The notes beneath the pieces are model-generated. The model worked only from the letters and a program-made list of their open reading frames with translations. It had not been told where the DNA came from and ran no database searches. A DNA stretch of 64,000 bases from Sulfopaludibacter sp963815475 (GTDB lineage: Bacteria; Acidobacteriota; Terriglobia; Bryobacterales; Bryobacteraceae): contig CAWFHD010000001.1 in the NCBI GenBank assembly GCA_963815475.1, positions 744,001-808,000 on the forward strand, read 5' to 3'. Both the position numbers and the translations under genes were made by a program. Below, piece after piece: positions 8,411 through 17,066 of the stretch (positions within the stretch are counted from its first letter, which is position 1; every line of letters starts with the position of its first letter).

Positions 8411-9475
8411 CTAGTTGCGAGCCTCCAATTTGCCGATCCAGATGGTATTGGCCTGCTCGGCGCCACCTTCGACGGAAGTGGTAGCGTCGAGGATCGCGAT
8501 GGTGCGCCACTGCGCAGGATCGAAGGCGCCATCGGGACCTTTGAAATCGGCAAGGTCGAGGTCTACGTGGAAGACTTCCTTGCCCCCGGGCGGATAGATG
8601 GGCAGGGTGAAGCGCGGGCCTTCCCCGCCGGCGCCACCCGGCTTCTTCATTTCGAGGGCGACCATGAGGGTGACTTCGTGGTCGGAGGCGATATCGAACG
8701 ACAGGCGCTTGGCCTTGGCGAAGGCGGGAGTCCCCACGCGGCGCACCAGCAGTTCGAGTTGGCCTTCCTGCTGGCGATAGGACGCCTGCATGGCGCTGGG
8801 GCCGAGCGGGTCGCCGGCCGCGCTCAACTTTAACTTCATGCCGCCGAGCGCCACCCAATCGAGAAAACCGCGGTCGAAGCCGTCGACCATGGTGCTTTTG
8901 GCAGCGGCGGTTGCCTGGAGCGCGGCGCTGCTCAACGTAAAATCTTCCAGGGTGAAACTGTGGCGACCGATGGATTCCTGCACAGCGAGCGGCAGATCGG
9001 GGTTGCGGGGCCGGGCGAGGAAGAACTGCGCCAGGTCGAAAATGCCGATGCCTTCCACCTGGTCGAGATCGAGCTTGCCGTCGGCGTCCACGGGGTCGCC
9101 CGCTCCATCAGTGACGGTGAAATCGGCGGGAGTGAGCTCAATCTGCTGACGGAGATTGGCGGGCGCCCAGAACCACGCGGCGTAATTGCCACCGCCGGGC
9201 TTTTTCTCGCTGAGCAGAACGGCCATGGCGGTGTCGTGTTCGCTCTGGATGGCGAAGCGGATGGCGCGGGTACGGGCGAAATCTCGTGGGGCGCCGATTA
9301 CGACGCCGGAGAATTTTCTGGGGGCGACGTCGTATGAGAAGACCATGGCGCCGCCGGCAGCTTTGATTTCCGAGCCTTCACCCAGGGCATTCCAACCCAG
9401 GATGTCTTTTTGACGGAACAGGACCTCGGGATCCTGCTGCGCGAAGGCCAGCAGTAGCAGGGCAACCATCCACAT
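8411..9475 (-). CDS. Secreted protein with two similar beta-sandwich domains
   Basis: 354 aa. A short signal peptide (MWMVALLLLAFAQQ) is followed by two halves that look like an internal duplication. Residues about 35-170 contain RAIRFAIQSEHDTAMAVLLSEKKPGGGNYAAWFW, and residues about 195-350 contain KRLSFDIASDHEVTLMVALEMKKPGGAGGEGPRF. Both halves end in a segment such as GIGIFDLAQFF or TIAILDATTS. The pattern resembles galactose-binding/CIA30-like jelly rolls, which often bind carbohydrate, but this is an inference from the layout. No catalytic motif is visible. Confidence 0.7.
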   Translation of the reverse strand: MWMVALLLLAFAQQDPEVLFRQKDILGWNALGEGSEIKAAGGAMVFSYDVAPRKFSGVVIGAPRDFARTRAIRFAIQSEHDTAMAVLLSEKKPGGGNYAAWFWAPANLRQQIELTPADFTVTDGAGDPVDADGKLDLDQVEGIGIFDLAQFFLARPRNPDLPLAVQESIGRHSFTLEDFTLSSAALQATAAAKSTMVDGFDRGFLDWVALGGMKLKLSAAGDPLGPSAMQASYRQQEGQLELLVRRVGTPAFAKAKRLSFDIASDHEVTLMVALEMKKPGGAGGEGPRFTLPIYPPGGKEVFHVDLDLADFKGPDGAFDPAQWRTIAILDATTSVEGGAEQANTIWIGKLEARN

Positions 9476-9551
9476 ATTGAAATTGTGGCACAGTGCGGCC
9501 GAAAGCTTAAGGCAGGGCTGGGCTATTGCGATGACAGGGTCGAAAAAGCAG

Positions 9552-9586
9552 TCCGAGCTTCGCTCGGATTGCAGGCGGAAGCGCCT
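9552..9586. repeat. Paired intergenic hairpins
   Basis: TCCGAGCTTCGCTCGGA (9552-9568) is a 7-bp stem with a 3-nt loop. It is followed at once by AGGCGGAAGCGCCT (9573-9586), a 5-bp stem. They lie after the stop of the 87-aa gene and could act as its terminator or be a dispersed repeat. There is no U-tract. Confidence 0.6.
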
Positions 9587-9593
9587 ACCCTAC

Positions 9594-9857
9594 CTACTCG
9601 AACAACAGGGGCCAGGCGGACTGGCCGGGGCCGGGCTGCACGCGGAGGAGGGCGGTGGCGGCGGTGCGTTCGGCGACTGCGGGTTGGAAGGGGAACCAGC
9701 GGACTTCACCGGACTCCTGGGAAAAGAATTCGACCCTACCATCGGGGTGGAAGTCGGCAATCACGAAGAACAGGCATTCGCGTTCCACTTTGGAATAACG
9801 AACACGGCCGCTTCCGCCAGGAATCGACGGCATCATAAAAAAATGTTCGGACGTCAT
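9594..9857 (-). CDS. Small conserved-looking protein, function unknown
   Basis: 87 aa from the ATG at 9857, with GGAG about 11 nt upstream; an upstream in-frame codon at 9917 is less likely. The sequence is soluble and compact (SGRVRYSKVERECLFFVIADF, HPDGRVEFFSQESGEVRWFPF). Its steady mix of charged and aromatic residues argues for a real protein. I do not recognise a family. It is divergent from the SorC-type regulator at 10010. Confidence 0.5.
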   Translation of the reverse strand: MTSEHFFMMPSIPGGSGRVRYSKVERECLFFVIADFHPDGRVEFFSQESGEVRWFPFQPAVAERTAATALLRVQPGPGQSAWPLLFE

Positions 9858-9922
9858 GGTCGCGGTCTCCAAACTACGATTAAAGCAATTTTTAGCTCTT
9901 CGCGCTGCCATTGTCAAGAAGT

Positions 9923-9936
9923 TTCACCTTTGTGAA
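9923..9936. promoter_or_regulatory. Candidate operator, inverted repeat TTCAC-N4-GTGAA
   Basis: A 5-bp inverted repeat with a 4-bp spacer lies in the gap between the 87-aa gene and the SorC-type regulator, about 75 bp before the regulator start. The position suits autoregulation, but there is only one copy, so this is a hint only. Confidence 0.3.
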
Positions 9937-10009
9937 GTTCTGCGTAAATCATTGAGTTCATAAAAGACTGCGCGTTAAGGAAAGATCTGCGCATAATGGC
10001 CTGGGGAAT

Positions 10010-11194
10010 ATGTCGCGACCACGCAAGATCACCGACGAATCGAAGCTGCTGATCGCGTTGATGAGCAGCGAGCAGGGCATGAGCAACAAGGCGATTGGGG
10101 AATCGCTGAAGCTCAGTGAATCGGCCGTCTCGAAGGCGCTGAAAGAGTGCTTCGAGGAAGGCCGGCTGAAACTGGTCTTCAATCGCAACGGGTTGACGGC
10201 GAAACAACTGGCGGCGCTGCAGGCCACGGCCGAGGGCGCCGAGGAGTTGAAGCGCAGGCTGGCGCGCTTTGCGAAGGACGCCTCGGCAGTAGTGACCGAG
10301 CCCGACGTGCGCATCTTCGACAGCGGCAGCGTGGCGGCAACTCCGGAAGGTTGGGCATCGCGCCTCGAAACGTTCGGACGGGCCGCGGCGCCGTACCTCT
10401 GGTCGCTGATCGCGGGCTCGCGCGCGGTGGGCACCAGTTGGGGAGAGACATTGGCGGCGGTGGTGCGAGCGCTGGCATCGCGGCCCGGGCAGCCGGTGAA
10501 ACATACAGTGCAGTTCGTCCCTTTATGCGGGGAGATGCTGGAAGGACCGCCGCGAAAGGCGAGCGCGTCGAATCTGGCCCATCAACTCGATGAGATCGTG
10601 AACGGAGACTTGCGGCATACGCACTCGCACTGGCTGGCGGGCGTGCCATCGCGCATGCCCTCGCCGCAGCCCGGAGTGAAGGACAGCCTCACGCAGGCCG
10701 AATGCGCGGCGGTGAGCAAATACATTCGACGGCTGCCGGGATATCGCAAGGTCTTCGGCTCCGATTCCGAAAGCGCCGCTCCCGAGCGAACGCCGCTCAT
10801 CGAGCGCCTGGATATGATTCTGACAAGTTGCGGCCCCAAAGAGCGGCCGCTGGGTTATGGCGGCGTGCAGGATCTGCGCTCGTTCGGACTCTCCCTGCGC
10901 GATGCGCGCAAGCTGGTGGTGGGCGACCTTTCCGGCATCCTGCTGAAGAATCCGAAACTCGACCCGCGCACGCCCAATCCCGCCGATCGCATCAATGCAT
11001 TATGGGCGGGCGCCAAACTGGAACATGCGCGGGAATGCTCGCGGCGCGCATTGGCGAGCGGCGCGGGGGGCACGGTGCTGTGCGGCCTGGGGGCGAACAA
11101 GGTGGATACGGTGCTCGAAATCGTGCGGCTGGGCTTGGCGGTGCGGATCCTGGTGGATGTGGATCTAGCGCGGCAGTTGCGGAGGAAGGCGTGA
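10010..11194 (+). CDS. SorC-type sugar-binding transcriptional regulator
   Basis: 394 aa. Residues about 10-60 form a helix-turn-helix (SNKAIGESLKLSESAVSKALKEC). The rest follows the SorC sugar-phosphate-binding domain, which resembles an inactive glucosamine-6-phosphate isomerase: AVGTSWGETLAAVVRAL matches the family's GVGWGRTL segment. The end, VLCGLGANKVDTVLEIVRLGLAVRILVDVDLARQLL-like, matches the typical terminal GG..KA.AI..AL..G....L.TD..TA..L pattern. Such regulators sense a phosphorylated sugar. It points toward kduD on the opposite strand, so a role in uronate/ketogluconate control is plausible but unproven. Confidence 0.75.
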   Translation: MSRPRKITDESKLLIALMSSEQGMSNKAIGESLKLSESAVSKALKECFEEGRLKLVFNRNGLTAKQLAALQATAEGAEELKRRLARFAKDASAVVTEPDVRIFDSGSVAATPEGWASRLETFGRAAAPYLWSLIAGSRAVGTSWGETLAAVVRALASRPGQPVKHTVQFVPLCGEMLEGPPRKASASNLAHQLDEIVNGDLRHTHSHWLAGVPSRMPSPQPGVKDSLTQAECAAVSKYIRRLPGYRKVFGSDSESAAPERTPLIERLDMILTSCGPKERPLGYGGVQDLRSFGLSLRDARKLVVGDLSGILLKNPKLDPRTPNPADRINALWAGAKLEHARECSRRALASGAGGTVLCGLGANKVDTVLEIVRLGLAVRILVDVDLARQLRRKA

Positions 11195-11203
11195 GAAATC
11201 GGC

Positions 11204-11974
11204 CTACCTTCCCATCCAGCCTCCGTCGACGGTGAGGAGAGTTCCGCTGACGTAGTCGGAGGCGGGGGAACTGAGGAAGACAATGGCTCCGGCTAGATCG
11301 GCGGGGTCTCCCCAACGGTTGGCGGGGATTCGCGCCAGGATGGCGGAGTTGCGCGCCGGGTCGTTGCGCAGCGCGCTGGTATTATCGGTGGCGATATATC
11401 CGGGGGCGATGGCGTTGACTTGCACGTTGCTGCCCGCCCATTCGTTGGCCAGCGCCTTGGTTAATTGCGCGATGCCGCCCTTGGCAGCGGCATATCCGGG
11501 AACGGTGATCCCGCCCTGGAAACTGAGCAGGGACGCGGTGAAGACGATCTTCCCTGCCCCGCGCTGGAGCATGTCGCGGCCGAACTCGCGGGCGAGAATG
11601 AACTGCGCGTTGAGATTGACGTCGATCACGCGGTCCCAGTATTCGTCGGGATGCTCAGCGGCGGGCTTGCGGAGAATGTTTCCGGCGTTATTGACCAGAA
11701 TGTCGATGGGCGGGCATTCGAGCTTCACCGTTTGGACGAAGGCGTAGACGGCATCGCGATCGGCCAGATCGCACGCATAGCCGCGAAACTTGCGGCCGCG
11801 TTGTTCCACTTCCCGCTGGATGTCGCTGCCTTCAGGCTCGAGCCCGGCGCTGGTGCCTACGATATCGGCGCCGGCTTCGGCTAGCGCAATCGCCATGGCC
11901 TTTCCCAGGCCGCGACGCGCGCCGGTCACAAGGGCGGTCTTGCCGTCCAATTTGAAACGATCGAGTATGCTCAC
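11204..11974 (-). CDS. kduD: 2-dehydro-3-deoxy-D-gluconate 5-dehydrogenase (KduD-like SDR)
   Basis: 256 aa, the family length. It is a short-chain dehydrogenase with the cofactor motif TGARRGLG, NNAGN, catalytic Ser in TASLLSFQGGI and Tyr/Lys in GYAAAKGG. The run LANEWAGSNVQVNAIAPGYIATDNT and the end ASDYVSGTLLTVDGGWMGR are characteristic of KduD. KduD interconverts 2,5-diketo-3-deoxygluconate and 2-keto-3-deoxygluconate in pectin/uronate breakdown, in the cytoplasm. This fits the GH28 remnant, GH127 and GH78 genes in the same window. Its ATG overlaps the stop of the prepilin-peptidase gene (ATGA). Confidence 0.88.
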   Translation of the reverse strand: MSILDRFKLDGKTALVTGARRGLGKAMAIALAEAGADIVGTSAGLEPEGSDIQREVEQRGRKFRGYACDLADRDAVYAFVQTVKLECPPIDILVNNAGNILRKPAAEHPDEYWDRVIDVNLNAQFILAREFGRDMLQRGAGKIVFTASLLSFQGGITVPGYAAAKGGIAQLTKALANEWAGSNVQVNAIAPGYIATDNTSALRNDPARNSAILARIPANRWGDPADLAGAIVFLSSPASDYVSGTLLTVDGGWMGR

Positions 11975-12522
11975 TGGTAGTGCGCGCTGAGCGCGAGAAA
12001 CGCGATGGTACCCACTGCTATGACGGCGCCATGCGGCAGGCCAAGCGCCTTGGGACTGCGCACGTCGAGCTCTTCCTTACCGACGTACGCCGGCCGGCCG
12101 CTCTTCATTTCGCTCAAAATGAAGCCGACATTGAAGAGAGTCGTTTTCAGCCGGCCGCGAAACAGGACCAGCAGCAGGGCGGCCACACCGCCGACGATGG
12201 CGGTGATGACGAAGATGCCGAACCAGTCCTCCCAGCCCACCATGGACCCGACGGCTGCCATCAGCTTCACATCGCCGGCCCCCATGGCGTGCAGGGCGTA
12301 GAGCACGAAATAGATTCCGAAGGCGATGCCCAGTCCCATCAGGGAAAGGCGCAATCCCGCCCAGCCCTGAAACATGAAAGTATTGAGGCCCAAACCGACC
12401 AGCACGCCTAGAAGCGTAAGCCAGTTGGGAATCTTGCGGGAACGCACGTCGTAGAAGGCTGCGCAGAGCACAAGTGCCAGCAGTACTAATTCAATGCCGC
12501 GCGGTGGCATCTGGATGGACAT
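11971..12522 (-). CDS. Prepilin peptidase, A24 family (CpaA/TadV type)
   Basis: 183 aa with about five transmembrane segments. The two catalytic aspartates of the type IV prepilin peptidase family are present in AAFYDVRSRKIPNWL and MGAGDVKLMAAVG. The N-terminal methylase cysteine domain of PilD is absent, as in the short CpaA/TadV form. It would cleave Flp-type pilin leaders at the inner membrane. No other tad/flp gene is in the window, so it is an orphan here and oddly coupled by ATGA overlap to kduD. Confidence 0.85.
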   Translation of the reverse strand: MSIQMPPRGIELVLLALVLCAAFYDVRSRKIPNWLTLLGVLVGLGLNTFMFQGWAGLRLSLMGLGIAFGIYFVLYALHAMGAGDVKLMAAVGSMVGWEDWFGIFVITAIVGGVAALLLVLFRGRLKTTLFNVGFILSEMKSGRPAYVGKEELDVRSPKALGLPHGAVIAVGTIAFLALSAHYQ

Positions 12523-12543
12523 GAAGTCACTATTGTAACGCGA

Positions 12544-14376
12544 CTACTGTGGGGAGCCTTTTGGGGGTGTCCGGGTGGCTTTGAGCTGGATTCCCGCGCC
12601 CAGCGGCGCGAGTTCGGGGATGGTGACTGGGAGATGTCCGCTAATATCGATTTCGCCCCAAAGAGCCCGCACCGCCGCCACTTCCGAGGGTGGAACGGTG
12701 CTGAAGGTGGCAAGGTAGGCCGTAACATTTGAAAAGCCGCGCAGCAGATAGGGGTTTCCCAGGGCGACCAGGGCCACGGGTTTCCCGGAAGCAGCAAGCG
12801 TCTCGATGGCATGCGGAAGCTCGCCGGACAGTCCGGTGGTTCCGCGGTTGGCAACCACGGAGGCGAAGGCCGCCACCACGTAGCTGTCGCAAGAGAGCAG
12901 CCGCGCCAGACCGGAATCGACGTCGGCCAGCGCCATGGAGGGATCGAGCGTCACCACATTGGCGTTGCGCTGGCGGTTGCGGACCTCCTGCGCGAAGGCC
13001 TGGCCGCCGGTAGAGTAGCGGCTCTCACCCAGCACCAGGAAGCAGGCGCGATCGGGCGCGGAGAGCGGAATCATGTTGCCGGAATTGCGCACCAGGGTGA
13101 CGGCGCGGTCGGCGATCTCCTGCGCCTTCTCATTCGATTCGGGCGAATCCACCACGTCGCCGATACCTTCGAGATCCACCAGGCGCTTGCGGTCGAGCCC
13201 CATCTTTTCCTTGGCGGCAAGAATCTTCATGACGCTGTCGCGAATGCGTTGGCGCGTGAGGCGTCCGCTCTCGATGGCGGAGATCACGGCTTTGATGGCG
13301 GCGTCGGGATCGGCTGGCATGAGCAGGGTATCGGCGCCGGCTTCCAGCGCGCGCACGGCCGCCTCTCCGCTGGTGAAGCCTTTGGCGATGCCGCCCATTT
13401 CGAGCGCGTCAGTTACCACCAGCCCGGTGAAGCCAAGCTCATTTCGCAGCAGGCCGGTGAGGATAGCGGGAGAGAGCGTGGCGGGAAGATCGGGCGGCGC
13501 CAGAGCGGGGACGGCGATGTGGGCCGTCATGATGGAATCGACGCCGGCTTCGATGGCGGCGCGGAACGGCACAAGTTCGGTGGTTTCCAGGCGGGCGCGA
13601 TCGGCAGTGATGGAGGCGAGGTTGAGGTGCGTATCGACGGCGGTATCGCCATGGCCGGGGAAATGTTTGGCGGTGGCCATCACGTAGTTGTTCTTGTCGG
13701 CATGGGCGCCTTCGATGAAGGCTCTCACGAAGGCCGCCACGGCCTGCGGATTCTCGCCGAAGGAGCGGATATTGATGATGGGATTGTCGGGGTTGTTGTT
13801 GACGTCGGCCACGGGGTAGTAGACCCAATGCACACCGAGCGCGCGAGCTTCACGCGCGGTGACTTCGCCTTCGTAGCGCGAAAACGCCGGCTCGCCGGTG
13901 GCTCCGAAGGCCATCGCGTGGGGAAAGATGGTGGTGCCATCGACGCGCATAGAGGCGCCGCGTTCGAAATCGCCGCCGACCATCAGAGGAATGCGCGTGA
14001 GCCGCTGCATGCGGTTCAGGAATGTAGCCAACGCGTAGGGTTCGGCGTGAGCGACGACGCGGCCGTTCGAAATATTCACCAGGACCAGGCCGCCGACTTT
14101 GGTTTCGGCGATCAACCGCATGAACTTGCGGTACTCCCGCGTGCGCGAGTTGGGAGCTTCGCCGTGGAAGGCAATGAAGACGAGCTGCGCCACTTCATCG
14201 CGCAGCGTCATATTCCTGAGCCATCGGCGAACCGCGGGCGAACCTTTGAGCGCCGGCGCCGGCGGCTCCTTCTTTACGATGGGTTTGCGTGCCGTGGCGG
14301 CTACCGCGGATAGCGCGAGCACGAAAAAGAGGAAAAGCACCGCTCCCTTACGGTCGCGGCTCGGAAAGACCGGCAC
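12544..14376 (-). CDS. Secreted GH3 beta-N-acetylhexosaminidase-like enzyme
   Basis: About 610 aa. A signal-like stretch (VLFLFFVLALSAVAATA) is followed by a GH3 TIM barrel: GGDFERGASMRV, PVADVNNNP, the NagZ-type motif AKHFPGHGDTAVDTH (with the loop His/Asp acting as acid-base) and the nucleophile Asp in VVTDALEMGGI. A second alpha/beta GH3-C-like domain covers about residues 400-600. NagZ-type enzymes remove N-acetylglucosamine from muropeptides or chitin oligomers; this one is exported. The start is uncertain. The GTG at 14376 places a dispersed repeat inside the first residues (PSRDRKGA); a GTG 36 bp downstream is the alternative. It follows the peptidase gene's start by about 20 bp on the same strand. 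Confidence 0.85.
   Translation of the reverse strand: MPVFPSRDRKGAVLFLFFVLALSAVAATARKPIVKKEPPAPALKGSPAVRRWLRNMTLRDEVAQLVFIAFHGEAPNSRTREYRKFMRLIAETKVGGLVLVNISNGRVVAHAEPYALATFLNRMQRLTRIPLMVGGDFERGASMRVDGTTIFPHAMAFGATGEPAFSRYEGEVTAREARALGVHWVYYPVADVNNNPDNPIINIRSFGENPQAVAAFVRAFIEGAHADKNNYVMATAKHFPGHGDTAVDTHLNLASITADRARLETTELVPFRAAIEAGVDSIMTAHIAVPALAPPDLPATLSPAILTGLLRNELGFTGLVVTDALEMGGIAKGFTSGEAAVRALEAGADTLLMPADPDAAIKAVISAIESGRLTRQRIRDSVMKILAAKEKMGLDRKRLVDLEGIGDVVDSPESNEKAQEIADRAVTLVRNSGNMIPLSAPDRACFLVLGESRYSTGGQAFAQEVRNRQRNANVVTLDPSMALADVDSGLARLLSCDSYVVAAFASVVANRGTTGLSGELPHAIETLAASGKPVALVALGNPYLLRGFSNVTAYLATFSTVPPSEVAAVRALWGEIDISGHLPVTIPELAPLGAGIQLKATRTPPKGSPQ
14338..14369 (+). repeat. Dispersed repeat, copy 1
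   Basis: The core TTACGGTCGCGGCTCGG lies at 14348-14364 inside a CACCG-CTCCC...GGAAAGA unit. This copy overlaps the 5' end of the GH3 gene and encodes its PSRDRKGA residues on the minus strand. Copies 2 and 3 are at 16236 and 19457, all in the same orientation. Confidence 0.75.
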
Positions 14377-14395
14377 AATTTTAGTGTGGCAGATT

Positions 14396-14848
14396 TTAGC
14401 GCGCCGAGGAGCGAGTGGTGGGAACCCCCGCCAACGCCTTCTGGGTAGCCGGCGGCTTGCGATTGGTGGCGCGATTGAGCAGCCGTTTCACCCAGCGAAC
14501 CAGGTGTGCAGGCTCATTCGAACTTTTGGCGATAACCGCATCGGCCCCGGTGTTTTCCGCTGTGAGACCAAGCGGCTCCACGAAGCCCGAAAGGAGAATG
14601 ATGCGCGCATTCGGATTGAGCTTGCGAATGCGGCCAATCAACTCAACGCCATCCATACGCGGCATGCGGTAATCTGTGACCACCACGTCGAAGTTGGAAG
14701 CTTCGTAGAGTTTCAGGCCTTCTTCACCATTACCCGCCAGTTGAACCCAGTATCCGAGCTCATCCAGGAGCGCTTTTCGAACGACTAATCCATCATGGTT
14801 GTCGTCCACCAACAATATATTTGAGGTAGCAATCGGGGCAGGTTTCAT
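14396..14848 (-). CDS. Single-domain response regulator (CheY-like)
   Basis: 150 aa from the ATG at 14848. It is a complete receiver domain: acidic pair in NILLVDDNHDG, phospho-acceptor Asp in FDVVVTDYRMPRMDG, conserved Ser in IILLSGF and a Lys in AVIAKSS. The C-terminal tail of about 35 residues is basic and disordered, with no output domain. Signalling is probably by protein-protein contact. No kinase gene is adjacent, so the partner is unknown. Confidence 0.85.
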   Translation of the reverse strand: MKPAPIATSNILLVDDNHDGLVVRKALLDELGYWVQLAGNGEEGLKLYEASNFDVVVTDYRMPRMDGVELIGRIRKLNPNARIILLSGFVEPLGLTAENTGADAVIAKSSNEPAHLVRWVKRLLNRATNRKPPATQKALAGVPTTRSSAR

Positions 14849-14968
14849 TGCGGAACGTTCGCGAGAGTAACAGAGCCGTAACGTGCGTGTCAACGGTTTT
14901 TTATCGCCTTGGAAAAGCGGCGATTTTAGTTCTTGACAATCACGGCGTGCAAGAGGAGAAACGAGCGA

Positions 14969-16081
14969 CTATTCCACTGCGCGCGGAGCCTTGTATCCGG
15001 CCTTGGCAATGATCTGATATTTGATCGGTTTGCCCTTCTCATCTTTCACCGGCAGCGGCCGCCCTTCCTGATCCACAAGCTCCACTTTGAGTTTGCGGAA
15101 GGCGCCGTCATGCGCTTTGTTGTTAGACGAGTACTGAAGTACGTACTGACTACGCAGTGCCTGATGAATTTGCCCGAACATTGGTCCGTACTCACCCTGG
15201 AAGCGAGGGAAGAACGCCTGGCCGCCGGTCTCTTTGGCGAAGGTGCGAAGTTCGTTGTCAGCCTGCAGGAAACCGATCGGCTCATTCGGCGACATGGCGC
15301 GCTGCATGCCCATCAGGGATATGGAGTAAATGGGCACACCGGATTCCTGCAACTTCTTGCGCGTCTGATCGTAGGTGAGCTTGCTGAAGGTGTCGATTCC
15401 GGTGGTGATGAGCAAGATGGCTTTGCGGCCTTCGATTCCCGACATGCGGTCGGCTGTATCGGTCACGGCGTCGAACATGTTGGCTTCGCGCCACGCCGGG
15501 ATGGTCATGCGCTGCAGCCCTTCGTGGGTGAGTTGGCGGTTGGTGGTGAAATCGGAGAGAATCTCAGGCTTGATGTCGTAGGCGATGATGGCGCAGTAGT
15601 CTTCGGGTTTGAGCGTGCTCGCGAAGCCCCAGCTCAGTTCCAGCGTCTGAAACCACGCCCACGAGTACATCTGCTGGAAGTGGTTACTGAACTCGATCAC
15701 CATAGCGATGGTGAGGGGCGCTTCACCCATGGTCACTTTACGGAGTTGCTGCGGAACGTTGTCTTCCAGAACGCGGAAATTGCCGGCGGGGATGCCGGGG
15801 ATGAACTGACCCTTGTTGTCGAGCACGGCGACATCGAGAGTGACCACATCGACATCGAGCTTGAAGTTCGGGATGTTGCCGAGATCCTGCTTCTCCTTTT
15901 TGTATTGCGATGGAATTTTCGGGAGGTTGGGATCTTCGGCGGGACTGCCGGGATCGGTGGGCTTCTTGGGCCGCGCCACGGTGCTGCCCGTGTCTTTGAC
16001 GGGACCTTCTTGTTGGGCGAACAGACCGGCCACCGTAATCAGTGCGGCAGCGCACAATAGAGAGGTCATCAAAGGTCGCAT
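14969..16081 (-). CDS. VWFA-related secreted protein (acidobacterial TIGR03436 type)
   Basis: 370 aa. A signal peptide ends near AGLFAQ. A Pro-rich stretch follows, then the family lead-in FKLDVDVVTLDVAVLDNKGQF and NFRVLEDNVPQQL, and a von Willebrand A-like domain from about residue 120 to 340. The metal-site strand reads TIAMVIEFSNHF, with Glu in place of the usual first Asp of DxSxS, and the later KAILLITTGID supplies another expected site. The family is expanded in Acidobacteria and Solibacter; its function is unknown but probably adhesive or scaffolding outside the cytoplasm. No close operon partner. Confidence 0.85.
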   Translation of the reverse strand: MRPLMTSLLCAAALITVAGLFAQQEGPVKDTGSTVARPKKPTDPGSPAEDPNLPKIPSQYKKEKQDLGNIPNFKLDVDVVTLDVAVLDNKGQFIPGIPAGNFRVLEDNVPQQLRKVTMGEAPLTIAMVIEFSNHFQQMYSWAWFQTLELSWGFASTLKPEDYCAIIAYDIKPEILSDFTTNRQLTHEGLQRMTIPAWREANMFDAVTDTADRMSGIEGRKAILLITTGIDTFSKLTYDQTRKKLQESGVPIYSISLMGMQRAMSPNEPIGFLQADNELRTFAKETGGQAFFPRFQGEYGPMFGQIHQALRSQYVLQYSSNNKAHDGAFRKLKVELVDQEGRPLPVKDEKGKPIKYQIIAKAGYKAPRAVE

Positions 16082-16235
16082 AGGCTAGCTCTGTTGGTAA
16101 CTATATCAAATGACGCAGAGCGTGGATTGCGGGTTGCGCGTGGGTTAGGGGAATGGGAAGGAGAAGGCGCGTGTTAATTCTCGCGCGGGAAGAAGGCGGT
16201 GGGATGCAGAGAGCAAAGGGCACCGACGCGAAAGA

Positions 16236-16267
16236 CACCGACTCCTTACGGTCGCGGCTCGGAAAGA
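16236..16267 (+). repeat. Dispersed repeat, copy 2
   Basis: The core TTACGGTCGCGGCTCGG lies at 16246-16262, with ACACCGACTCC before and AAAGATCG after. It is intergenic between the rhomboid gene's 3' end and the VWFA gene. A partial duplicate of the leading part (GCACCGACGCGAAAGA) lies just upstream at about 16219-16234. Confidence 0.75.
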
Positions 16268-16301
16268 TCGATCGCAAAGATCCGATGGAGATCAAGTCAG
16301 G

Positions 16302-17021
16302 CTAGTTGACCCAGGGGCCGCCGCCGCCGTGCTTCTTCATGTAGACCTGGAACTTCCTCTTGGCACGCTGTAGTTTCCATTGCCGATAAGCGCCTCGCCA
16401 ATCGGGAAGTTTCACGGTGGGCATCTTGGTTTTGAGGTAGAGGAAGCCGAACGCCATTCCGCCTAGGTGAGCCACGCTGCTCACGCCGGTGTTGGGACCA
16501 ATCGACAACAGCAGTTCGATGGCGGCGTAAATCATCACCATGTACTTGGCCTTGATGGGGAACAGGAAACTCATCAAGATGGTCTGATTGGGCCAGAGGA
16601 CACCAAACGCCAGCAGCAGCCCAAAGATTGCACCCGATGCGCCTATAGTGTGCGTGTTCCAGTGGCCGAGCAACGCATTCACCGTGACGTCGCAGACGCC
16701 GGCAGCAATTCCGCAATAAAAGTAATACTTGAGGAATCGCCGCGTGCCCCATTCCTGTTCCAGCGGTGTGCCGAACATCCAAAGGGCCAGCATGTTGAAA
16801 AGGATGTGAGTGATGCCACCATGCAAAAACAGGTAGGTGACCAGTTGCCAGATGGTGAAGTTGTGAACTACCGTGACCGGAACTAGCGCCAGAATCAACG
16901 GCATTCCGAACAGGTACGTGAGCAGGAAGATGGCGGTGTTGCTGATCAGTAGCCATTTGACTCCGGGCGGGAAAAGGCCGGAGGCATACGAACCGACATA
17001 CGGTCTATAGGTTCGGGGCAT
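16302..17021 (-). CDS. Rhomboid-family intramembrane serine protease
   Basis: 239 aa with six predicted membrane helices. The catalytic Ser is in GASGAIFGLLLAFG and the catalytic His in VSSVAHLGGMAFGFLY; the family loop motif EQEWGTRRFLKYYF is also present. It would cleave transmembrane substrates within the lipid bilayer. The C-terminal 60 residues are basic and cytoplasmic (WRGAYRQWKLQRAKRKFQVYMKK), ending in a Gly-rich tail. The substrate is unknown. Confidence 0.93.
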   Translation of the reverse strand: MPRTYRPYVGSYASGLFPPGVKWLLISNTAIFLLTYLFGMPLILALVPVTVVHNFTIWQLVTYLFLHGGITHILFNMLALWMFGTPLEQEWGTRRFLKYYFYCGIAAGVCDVTVNALLGHWNTHTIGASGAIFGLLLAFGVLWPNQTILMSFLFPIKAKYMVMIYAAIELLLSIGPNTGVSSVAHLGGMAFGFLYLKTKMPTVKLPDWRGAYRQWKLQRAKRKFQVYMKKHGGGGPWVN

Positions 17022-17066
17022 GGGCGGGCTCTATAGCTAGAATATCATCACCACTGCGGCGATTCC

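Noticed and set aside
12811..14313. 500-aa plus-strand ORF
   Set aside because: Antisense shadow of the GH3 gene; composition typical of a GC-rich mirror frame.
16101..16295. 64-aa minus-strand ORF
   Set aside because: It is made largely of the dispersed repeat (PSRDRKES) and has no ribosome site or domain.
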